Assembly: GCA_030148025.1 (NCBI GenBank)
Contig: JASBUG010000024.1
Location: 1 to 61,805, forward strand
Direction of reading: 5' to 3'
Source of the DNA: Flavobacteriaceae bacterium
GTDB taxonomy: Bacteria > Bacteroidota > Bacteroidia > Flavobacteriales > Flavobacteriaceae
Length of the DNA: 61,805 nucleotides
Translations under genes and position numbers: made by a program
The notes under the pieces: generated by a model
Database searches by the model: none
Seen by the model: the letters and a program-made list of their open reading frames with translations, nothing else
What the model was told of the DNA's origin: nothing
Part shown: positions 1-6,675 of the stretch, one piece after another
How the letters are laid out: every line of letters begins with the position of its first letter
How positions within the stretch are numbered: the stretch's first letter is position 1

Positions 1-156
1 CGCCGCAACACCTAACCATACAAATGGTTTGTTTTTATGTTGGTTCGGGGAAATATCCAATCGGCTTTCCAATTGATTCCAAGCGTCAGCGGATGGCCGA
101 ATGGTTCTTTTTTCAAGCCTGTCCTTAATATGTTCTTCCAATTTAATTGGTGCCAT
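1..156 (-). CDS. Partial gene coupled to the ECF sigma factor (possible membrane anti-sigma-like protein)
   Basis: The N-terminal 52 codons of a leftward gene are visible; the rest lies beyond the window edge. The start ATG (156-154) lies inside the 3' end of the sigma-factor gene, with a 14-base overlap, which suggests translational coupling. The visible protein begins MAPIKLEEHIKDRLEKR, has an amphipathic charged N-terminus with an xxSADAWNQLE segment, and becomes hydrophobic (FVWLGVAA) at the window edge. A short cytoplasmic region followed by a membrane helix is typical of genes downstream of ECF sigma factors in Flavobacteriia and is compatible with an anti-sigma role. That role is inference from position only. 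Confidence 0.6.
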   Translation of the reverse strand, partial: MAPIKLEEHIKDRLEKRTIRPSADAWNQLESRLDISPNQHKNKPFVWLGVAA

Positions 157-718
157 AACTTGTCTTATTTAAGTCATTGATTTTTTGCTGCAACAGATTT
201 CTGGCTTTAAACAACTGTGATTTTGAGGTTCCTTCTGTAATGTTAAGCATCTGTGCAATCTCTTGATGTTTGTACCCTTCAATGGCATACATTACAAATA
301 CCATTCGGTAACCTTCTGGAAGATCGTCTATAAGTTGCTGGATCTCTGAAACTTCAATTTCTGTTTTAATATTGTTAGTTTCTTCATCATGAACTTCCAT
401 ATCATCTTGCGAAAACTCAATATTCTTTTGTTTACGTAAAAATGAAATAGCCTCTCTTACCATGATACGTCTTATCCAACCTTCAAAACTCCCTTCATTT
501 TTAAAATGTGACAGTTTTGTAAACACTTTAAAAAATCCATTTAACATTACCTCTTCAGCATAGTGTACATCGCTTATATAATATCTGCACACACTTAGCA
601 TTTTTGGCGAATGCCATTCGTATAACTTATGTTGTGCCTCACGGTTATTTTGTAAGGCCTTTTTAATAAGCTGCGATTCGTTTTTGTAAAGCTGAATGAC
701 TTTCAATGGATTGCTCAT
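143..718 (-). CDS. ECF-type RNA polymerase sigma factor (sigma-70 family)
   Basis: A 191-residue protein of normal ECF size. A sigma-70 region 2 is visible at about residues 25-95 (QHKLYEWHSPKMLSVCRYY and the following helices). Region 4 covers about 125-180, with the helix-turn-helix LNITEGTSKSQLFKARNLL that contacts the -35 DNA. It would direct core RNA polymerase to a small regulon. The first 14 bases of the next gene overlap its end, suggesting a sigma/regulator pair. Its upstream region (716 onward) is one copy of a ~140-bp direct repeat found again at 1532-1673. The target genes cannot be told from the sequence. Confidence 0.93.
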   Translation of the reverse strand: MSNPLKVIQLYKNESQLIKKALQNNREAQHKLYEWHSPKMLSVCRYYISDVHYAEEVMLNGFFKVFTKLSHFKNEGSFEGWIRRIMVREAISFLRKQKNIEFSQDDMEVHDEETNNIKTEIEVSEIQQLIDDLPEGYRMVFVMYAIEGYKHQEIAQMLNITEGTSKSQLFKARNLLQQKINDLNKTSYGTN

Positions 719-857
719 TTAATCTTCTATTTATAAAGACGCAATAATTATGCAAAGGGTTGCCTGATGGCTAATTTTATTTTAAACCCTGCAATTTAAA
801 ACAATTTTAAATGCAAGTTAACCTATTGATTTAGTGAGCAAAAACAACTAACTTCGG
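716..857. repeat. Direct repeat, copy 1 (upstream of the sigma gene)
   Basis: About 140 bases that recur in the same orientation at 1532-1673 with a modest number of substitutions. The two copies share the runs GACGCAATAATTATG, CCTGCAATTTAAA and GCAAGTTAACCTATTGATTT. The copy begins at the sigma-gene start codon and fills most of the 306-base gap 719-1024. It includes a rightward promoter-like pair at 826-856. The remainder of the gap (858-1024) is AT-rich with no recognisable gene. Confidence 0.85.
826..856 (+). promoter_or_regulatory. Putative Bacteroidota promoter in direct repeat copy 1
   Basis: TTG at 826-828, a 20-base spacer, then TAACTTCG at 849-856. This is close to the Bacteroidota consensus TTG-N19-21-TAnnTTTG. 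It reads toward the lipoprotein gene at 1025, which would leave a rather long leader. The same pair is preserved in the second repeat copy. Confidence 0.4.
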
Positions 858-1024
858 TTTACAACATCTATAAACTATTAAAGCAAATTCGTAGACAGTC
901 ATTGTGTTTAATTTGAAAATAAAGGTTAATTTGTTTATATTATTTTTTAAATAGACCATTAAATCAAAAGATATAAAAGTTTAATTATCTTGCTTTATAC
1001 ATTACAGATATAAAAAAACACATT

Positions 1025-1510
1025 ATGAAATACCAAAAAATCTTTGCAATATTAATATTCGGTTCAGTTCTTACTTTCTTTGCCTGTAATAACAACACAA
1101 ATTCATCAAAAAATGAACCTCTAAAACCATTTGAAGCTTCAGATTTGCCTACTTCAAAAAGTAGCACTAATCAAAACAACGCTACTACTGAGGCCTCTCA
1201 AAACACCGAAGGAGTCTGGCACTATACATGCAGTAAAGGTTGCGCTGGAGGCGCTGGATCAGCTGTTAATTGCAATAATTGTGGAAGTCTTTTAGTGCAT
1301 AATCAGGCTTATCATGCCAAAGCCAATAATACAAATAGTACGCCGTCTTCTATTCCTTTTATGAATCCACCTACTGCCGAGTCTGGTAAAAACACAGCTG
1401 GTGTATGGCATTATACTTGTGAAAAAGGATGTGCTGGCGGAGCTGGAGCTGCTGGTAACTGTAGCACTTGTAGTAGTCCCTTGGTTCATAACGCAGCATA
1501 TCATCAATAA
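1025..1510 (+). CDS. Lipoprotein with two Cys/His-rich repeats
   Basis: A 161-residue protein with a lipoprotein signal peptide; the lipobox ends at Cys21. After an Asn/Ser/Thr-rich linker come two 35-residue repeats (about 63-97 and 126-160). Each has the pattern GVWHYTCxKGCAGGAG, then CxxC, then LVHNxAYH. The four cysteines per repeat (69, 73, 83, 86 and 132, 136, 146, 149) with nearby histidines resemble a small zinc-ribbon or other metal-binding unit. The repeated unit appears familiar from Flavobacteriia hypothetical proteins, but no function is known to me. The gene is flanked by ~140-bp direct repeats, which suggests a discrete inserted or duplicated cassette. Metal binding is inference from residue pattern. 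Confidence 0.85.
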   Translation: MKYQKIFAILIFGSVLTFFACNNNTNSSKNEPLKPFEASDLPTSKSSTNQNNATTEASQNTEGVWHYTCSKGCAGGAGSAVNCNNCGSLLVHNQAYHAKANNTNSTPSSIPFMNPPTAESGKNTAGVWHYTCEKGCAGGAGAAGNCSTCSSPLVHNAAYHQ

Positions 1511-1531
1511 AAAATATTATAATATATAGTT

Positions 1532-1673
1532 CATTTAATCTTCTATTTACAAAGACGCAATAATTATGTAAAGGGCTACCTGATAGGTTAATTTATTTTA
1601 ACCCCTGCAATTTAAATCAATTTTAAATGCAAGTTAACCTATTGATTTAGTGAGAAAAAACGATTACATTCGT
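1532..1673. repeat. Direct repeat, copy 2 (upstream of the phosphoesterase)
   Basis: Second copy of the repeat at 716-857. It starts with the same CATTTAATCTTCTATTTA and so even includes the equivalent of the sigma-gene start codon, although no sigma gene follows here. It probably arose by duplication of the sigma-gene upstream region together with, or around, the intervening lipoprotein gene. Confidence 0.85.
1642..1672 (+). promoter_or_regulatory. Putative promoter of the phosphoesterase gene
   Basis: TTG at 1642-1644, a 20-base spacer and TACATTCG at 1665-1672, about 60 bases before the phosphoesterase start. It is the counterpart of the pair at 826-856. Both copies keep the spacing and the TAnnTTCG form. 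Confidence 0.45.
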
Positions 1674-1733
1674 TTCTGTCAGGTATATCAATTTTAGTTT
1701 TTCGATTTAATTACTAAATTAATCACAGATGAA

Positions 1734-2714
1734 ATGAAACAACACGCCACACTTTTTTTAATCTGCCTATTACTTATTGGTTGCAACGCAAACACCAAAC
1801 ACAAACCAGAATTTAAACATGATGTAGCAGATGGGCCAACACCATGGACCAATGATACTTTTGAGCTTGAAGAAGACGACTTTACATTTGCAATTATTTC
1901 AGATCTAACTGGTGGTGAAAGAGAGGGCGTATATAGCACTGCCGTATCGCAATTAAACCGATTAGATCCAACATTTGTGTTAAGTGTAGGCGATCTAATT
2001 GATGGCGGTACAGAAGACACATTACAATTAGCTAAAGAATGGGATTCATTTGACAACAGAACTTCAAAATTAAACATGCCCTTTTTTCATTTAGGGGGAA
2101 ATCATGACCTTACCAATCCAGTAATGCGAGCGTTTTGGAAAAAGCGCTTCGGCCCACGTTATTACCACTTTGTATATGAGAATGTGTTATTCTTAATGAT
2201 GGACTCTGAAGATTATGAAGAGAAACGTATGCTAGAAATTTACCATGCTCGTGCTAAAGCTCTAAAAATAATAGATGGTGAGATTGAAGGCACTTATGAA
2301 GAATCGGAATATTACCATATGCCAGAACGAAGAATTGGAGGTATGAGTAACGATCAATTTAATTATTACAAATCGGTGTTAGAAAAATATCCTGACGTAA
2401 AATGGACCTTTGTACTCATGCACAAACCGCTTTGGTTGCGAGAGGACAATAAAGGTTTAGGAAAACTAGAAGCTTTATTAAAAGACAGACCTTATACAGT
2501 AATTAATGGTCATTTCCATTCGTTCTCGCATCGTAAGAGACATGGTCGTGACTATACCATGCTAGGAACAACAGGCGGTGCACAAAAAGCAGGAGATTCT
2601 ATGGCTTTTGACCATGTAACACTGATACGCATGGCAAAAGAACCCGTAATTACACATTTAAAAATGGAAGGCATTTTGGATGAAACGGGACAAGTTCCGC
2701 TATCTAACGAATAA
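1734..2714 (+). CDS. Calcineurin-like metallophosphoesterase lipoprotein
   Basis: A 326-residue protein with a lipobox at about LIGC (Cys17). The metallophosphoesterase blocks appear in order: ISDLTGG (near residue 56), VGDLIDGG, GGNHDLTN, MHKPLW and NGHFHSF. These supply the Asp, Asn and His ligands for a two-metal centre. The first block reads Asp-Leu-Thr where many relatives have Asp-x-His, so one usual metal ligand may be replaced. It probably acts in the periplasm on a phosphoester; the substrate cannot be predicted. A strong hairpin follows the stop codon. Confidence 0.88.
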   Translation: MKQHATLFLICLLLIGCNANTKHKPEFKHDVADGPTPWTNDTFELEEDDFTFAIISDLTGGEREGVYSTAVSQLNRLDPTFVLSVGDLIDGGTEDTLQLAKEWDSFDNRTSKLNMPFFHLGGNHDLTNPVMRAFWKKRFGPRYYHFVYENVLFLMMDSEDYEEKRMLEIYHARAKALKIIDGEIEGTYEESEYYHMPERRIGGMSNDQFNYYKSVLEKYPDVKWTFVLMHKPLWLREDNKGLGKLEALLKDRPYTVINGHFHSFSHRKRHGRDYTMLGTTGGAQKAGDSMAFDHVTLIRMAKEPVITHLKMEGILDETGQVPLSNE

Positions 2715-2717
2715 AAA

Positions 2718-2742
2718 AAGCCAGCACAATGTGCTGGCTTTT
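2718..2742. terminator. Bidirectional hairpin terminator
   Basis: AAGCCAGCAC (2718-2727), loop AAT, GTGCTGGCTT (2731-2740). There is an A run before the stem and a T run after it. It lies between the converging phosphoesterase and the leftward repeat-protein gene and can serve both. Confidence 0.85.
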
Positions 2743-2769
2743 AGTCCTTATTAATAATCTTTGGCTAAA

Positions 2770-3294
2770 TTAATAAAGACACACTACTACTTCTTTTCCA
2801 CAATTCATTCCTTTATAAGGATTAAATCCTTTAGGTAAATGTGCTTTGGTATCAAAGCCTATCTCTACCTCTTCTTCAAGTTCTATTAGCTCAATAGAAC
2901 TCCAATCTAGATCGTTTTTTCCTTTTAAAGCATTGAAATTTTTTGGTAAATACGGTTTTGTTTCAAATCCTAGATCTACTTCTTCTTCAAGCTCAATAAG
3001 CTCTACTGAATTCCAGTCAATATCGTCTTTACCTTCTAAAGCATTAAACCCTTCTGGTAAATATTTTTTAGTATCAAAGTTGATCTCCACTTCTTCGTCA
3101 ATTTCAACGATCTCTAAAGTTTCAATATCTAATGTTTCTTCTATTAGATATTCAGTTTCAAAAATTGATTTTTCCAAATCTAATTCTTCCATCGTCTTAT
3201 AAGTTACTAGTTTGTTATCGACGGGAATTTTTTCAATTGTTGCATTGGCTTTAAAAGCTATCAATGCGATAAATAATAACGTTAATCGGTTCAT
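2770..3294 (-). CDS. Secreted acidic protein with three ~37-residue repeats
   Basis: A 174-residue protein with an N-terminal signal peptide (about residues 1-19, ending near AlaAsnAla). The C-terminal two thirds consist of three tandem repeats of about 37 residues. They follow the pattern EEV-(D/E)-hydrophobic-xFxTKxxLPxxFNxxxGK, then D-x-DW-x-S-x-ELIE. The last repeat is cut short and ends in a Cys-containing tail (MNCGKEVVVCLY). The protein is strongly acidic. The repeats are also visible as ~111-base repeats in the DNA. I recognise no family; an exported structural, adhesive or cation-binding role is possible but unproven. Confidence 0.75.
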   Translation of the reverse strand: MNRLTLLFIALIAFKANATIEKIPVDNKLVTYKTMEELDLEKSIFETEYLIEETLDIETLEIVEIDEEVEINFDTKKYLPEGFNALEGKDDIDWNSVELIELEEEVDLGFETKPYLPKNFNALKGKNDLDWSSIELIELEEEVEIGFDTKAHLPKGFNPYKGMNCGKEVVVCLY

Positions 3295-3445
3295 AATATT
3301 TTAGTTTTTTTGTTTTCGTTTTATACCCATATAGACTATTAAGAAACCAAAACGTTACGCATATTTAGAAATGTTTAACACATTTAAATTCTTTTTAATT
3401 CTTTTTTAAGAATGCCGATTTAAATTGTTAATTTTTTAGGAAATT

Positions 3446-4270
3446 TTAGCGAAGAATTTCACCGATTAACCTATGATAGGAATCAAATTTAATTAAGTTG
3501 TTATGGCCACCACCTTCAATAATTGTAAAGCTTGTTTTTTCTTTTGAAGAACTCTTGTATAGCTTCTCTCCAGAATTAAATGGCACCACATAATCTTTTG
3601 TACCATGAATTATAGTTACAGGGCATTTAACCCTTTGAAGGTGTTTGAAGTTTGAAAGTTCGTATTTAAGCAAGTAATTTATTGGATAGATAGGAAATCT
3701 TCTTTGAGCTACATCGGCAATATCATAAAACGGAGCCTCTAAAATAAGCTGCTTAGGATTGTGGGTTGCAGCTACTCTACTTGCCATAGCTGTTCCTAAA
3801 GATCTTCCATACACAGTTATGTGTTCTTCATCCCAAAACTGTCTTAGATATTGATAACACAACTCAGCATCATTATATAGAACCTCTTCACTTAACTTGC
3901 CAGTACTTTTTCCATAGGTACGGTAATCCATTATATATATGTCGTAATTTAAACCCGCAAAGTATTCTGTAATTTTTGACCATCGTTCTAGATTACCAGC
4001 ATTACCATGAAAATATAAAATAGCACCCCTAGGATCTTTAGGTTTTATATGCAATACATTAATCTTTGCATTATCGTTTGTTTCCAAAAAGTGTTCGTCA
4101 AAATCATATTGTAATTTAAACACATGATCTTGAGGTAACTCAACAGGCCTGAATAAAAAGTTTTCCTGAAAAACGAAAAGAACTAATCCTATTACAAGAT
4201 ATAAGGCTAAAAGAACTAAAAATACTTTTTTAGCCTTTTGCTTTAGATTTTTTGGCGCTGTGTTTAACAT
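3446..4270 (-). CDS. Membrane-anchored alpha/beta hydrolase (Bem46/YfhR-like)
   Basis: A 274-residue protein with one N-terminal membrane helix (about residues 14-33), followed by an alpha/beta-hydrolase fold. The nucleophile elbow is GRSLG (near residue 157). The acid is in the HGTKDYVVPF segment and the histidine in GGGHNNL near the C-terminus. The family contains small-substrate esterases and peptidases of uncertain specificity. Its start lies 41 bases inside the end of the upstream paralogue 4230-5105, so the two are almost certainly co-translated. Confidence 0.88.
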   Translation of the reverse strand: MLNTAPKNLKQKAKKVFLVLLALYLVIGLVLFVFQENFLFRPVELPQDHVFKLQYDFDEHFLETNDNAKINVLHIKPKDPRGAILYFHGNAGNLERWSKITEYFAGLNYDIYIMDYRTYGKSTGKLSEEVLYNDAELCYQYLRQFWDEEHITVYGRSLGTAMASRVAATHNPKQLILEAPFYDIADVAQRRFPIYPINYLLKYELSNFKHLQRVKCPVTIIHGTKDYVVPFNSGEKLYKSSSKEKTSFTIIEGGGHNNLIKFDSYHRLIGEILR

Positions 4271-5105
4271 GAATACTGGTTGTTGAAAAATCGATCTCTA
4301 GAGGCTTAGAGTTAATGATCTCTCCAAGCATTTTATGATATGACTCAAAGTTATTTAAATCCTTATGTCCGCCACCTATCACAGTATGTAACCTTGTTAG
4401 CTTTGGCTTCACCTGAGATAACTTAACACTGGTTTTATAAGGAATAAGTTTATCATGAGTGCCATGTATAATATGTATAGGACATTGTACATATTTTAAC
4501 CATTTATTGGTAGGCAACGGATATTTAATTAATACCGACAATGGCATAAAGGGCATATAACGGGCTGTTACTTTTGTTAAACTATAATAAGGTGCATCGA
4601 GTATGAGCATTTTTGGATTATTTATTGATGCCAGTTTTGCTGCAAATCCAGAACCTAATGAACGCCCATACAATATAATATTATCTTCAGATGTACGCTC
4701 TTTTATCTTATTGTACACCTCCTGCAGATCTCTTTTAATAGCTTTTTGCGAACGTCTGCCTGTACTCTTCCCAAAACCTCGGTAATCCAGCATAAATACA
4801 TCATAACCATGACGTGTAAAGTCTACTGCAAACTTTCCCCATCCCTTTATACTTTTAGAATTACCTTTTAAATATAGCACAACACCTTTTGGTTGCTTGA
4901 CACGAAAACGCAAACCATTTAAAACGGCTCCATCGCGTGTAGTTAAATTGTATTCTTGCGTGATTTGATTTTCGTAATAAAACTGAAAGTCTTCAGGTAA
5001 TTTTTCGGGTTTAAACAACAAATAATCTTGTAAGTAATATAATGCAATACTAATTACAATATATACAGCAAATACAATTAAAATAATCTGCAACCACAAC
5101 GGCAT
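4230..5105 (-). CDS. Membrane-anchored alpha/beta hydrolase, tandem paralogue
   Basis: A 291-residue protein with an N-terminal membrane helix (residues ~5-26). It has the same architecture as its downstream neighbour: a YxxKPEKLP-type segment after the helix, nucleophile elbow GRSLG, Asp in HGTHDKLIPY and His in GGGHKDL. It carries a short extra basic C-terminal tail (HSAKKSKAKG) that overlaps the next gene's start. The pair looks like an old tandem duplication. Substrate unknown. Confidence 0.88.
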   Translation of the reverse strand: MPLWLQIILIVFAVYIVISIALYYLQDYLLFKPEKLPEDFQFYYENQITQEYNLTTRDGAVLNGLRFRVKQPKGVVLYLKGNSKSIKGWGKFAVDFTRHGYDVFMLDYRGFGKSTGRRSQKAIKRDLQEVYNKIKERTSEDNIILYGRSLGSGFAAKLASINNPKMLILDAPYYSLTKVTARYMPFMPLSVLIKYPLPTNKWLKYVQCPIHIIHGTHDKLIPYKTSVKLSQVKPKLTRLHTVIGGGHKDLNNFESYHKMLGEIINSKPLEIDFSTTSIHVKHSAKKSKAKG

Positions 5106-5294
5106 AACTATCTGTTTTACAACACAAGATAAAAAATATTATGTTCAACTATAACTTACAGAAAATAAAAAGGTTACATCTTTTAGGAATTAAAACAATT
5201 ATTTTATAGAGTATTATCGCCTCACATCGATTTTATTCATAATCTATTTATTGATTTTATTAATTTCAGCCTGCTATTAACAAAAACCCAAATA

Positions 5295-6545
5295 ATGAAA
5301 CGCCTTTTAGTCTTCTTTTTATTTACTGCATTAGTTACATCTTGTGATAATGACGATGAAAATGTAATTCTAGCTTGTGATCTAGCTACAGAAATTAATT
5401 CTTCAAACATTACACATAATAGTGCAAGCTTAAATTGGACGAATCAAAATGGAATAACCGAAGTAAGTATCGAGTATGGTCCAAGTGGTTTTCAAAAGGG
5501 TTCAGGAATTGAGGTTTTCACTAGTGATTCTTCAATAATATTAAGCAATTTACAGCCAACAACTACTTACGATTTTTACGTTACAGCTAACTGCTCAATA
5601 GATAACACTGCATTAACTAGCGATGTTAATTCTTTTACTACCGATGCAACTCCAGTAGTTGCTCAGTTTTTACCTAATTTATCACAATTACATTTGTTTA
5701 GTGGTGATCTGGCAGCCCTAAATATTAGCCCTAAAACATTTAAATATGAGTTAAATACACAATTGTATACAGATTACGCTCATAAATTAAGAACCATTGC
5801 ACTTCCTCCAGGAGCTTCATTAGAATATAATGGTGATGGTTTTCCAATATTTCCAACGGGATCACTTATTTCTAAAACATTTTATTACAATTTAGATGAA
5901 ACAAATCCTAATTCGGAAAAGCGAATTATTGAAACTCGTGTTCTAATTAAAGAAAGTGACGCATGGACCATTGGTAACTATGTCTGGAACGAGGAACAAA
6001 CAGAAGCTGTTTTATCTGAAGCGCAACACGATGTAAAAATAGATTTTAAAAATGCCGATGGACAATGGGTAGGTGTTGACTATGTTGTTCCTGGTGCTAA
6101 TGATTGTGTGAAATGCCATAGCAACTATAATAATGTTACTCCTATTGGTCCAAAATTAAGAACCATGAATTTTAACGTGAATGGTGTAAATCAGTTACAA
6201 AAATTTATTGATAACGGACATTTATCAAGTGCTCCTTCACCAAGTTCAATAGGTGCTCTTCCAAATTGGGAAGATACTAGTTTAAGTCTTGAGGAACGCG
6301 GTCGTGCTTATTTTGATGTAAATTGTGCACACTGCCACGAACCAGGTGGTTTTTGCGATGATCTTTCTACACTCGATCTTAGATATGAAACAGATTTTGA
6401 AGATACAAATATCTATGTTAGAAGATTTAGTATTTCTGCAAGAATGGGAACCTATTGGCCAGGAACAAGTATGCCATTAATAGGGACAACTATGGTACAC
6501 ACTGAAGGGTATGATTTAATTCAGGCATATCTAGATTCTTTATAA
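5295..6545 (+). CDS. Di-haem c-type cytochrome-like lipoprotein (HNE_0200/SO_2930-like) with FN3 domain
   Basis: A 416-residue lipoprotein (lipobox Cys at residue 17). Residues ~28-115 form a fibronectin type III-like domain (NSASLNWTNQNG ... LQPTTTYDFYV ... SFTTD). The remainder matches my memory of the HNE_0200-type family (YELNTQLYTDYAHKLR, IETRVLIK). Two haem-c attachment motifs are present: CVKCH at 271-275 and CAHCH at 344-348. It probably acts in periplasmic electron transfer or as a secreted redox protein. It stands alone between the hydrolase pair and a metalloprotease. Confidence 0.85.
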   Translation: MKRLLVFFLFTALVTSCDNDDENVILACDLATEINSSNITHNSASLNWTNQNGITEVSIEYGPSGFQKGSGIEVFTSDSSIILSNLQPTTTYDFYVTANCSIDNTALTSDVNSFTTDATPVVAQFLPNLSQLHLFSGDLAALNISPKTFKYELNTQLYTDYAHKLRTIALPPGASLEYNGDGFPIFPTGSLISKTFYYNLDETNPNSEKRIIETRVLIKESDAWTIGNYVWNEEQTEAVLSEAQHDVKIDFKNADGQWVGVDYVVPGANDCVKCHSNYNNVTPIGPKLRTMNFNVNGVNQLQKFIDNGHLSSAPSPSSIGALPNWEDTSLSLEERGRAYFDVNCAHCHEPGGFCDDLSTLDLRYETDFEDTNIYVRRFSISARMGTYWPGTSMPLIGTTMVHTEGYDLIQAYLDSL

Positions 6546-6675
6546 AAGCTTTTATCCTTTCGCTAGCTATAAATCTCTTAACGTTTCGTTAAAGTATTAC
6601 TAATTTTTTTGATCTAAAAGTAGACTCTACTTTGCTTTTATTATTTTCACTAGCTCAACCAAAAATTTAGTTAAT

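Noticed and set aside
985..1167. Antisense open frame over the start of the lipoprotein gene
   Set aside because: Shadow of a real gene on the opposite strand; no start context or protein features.
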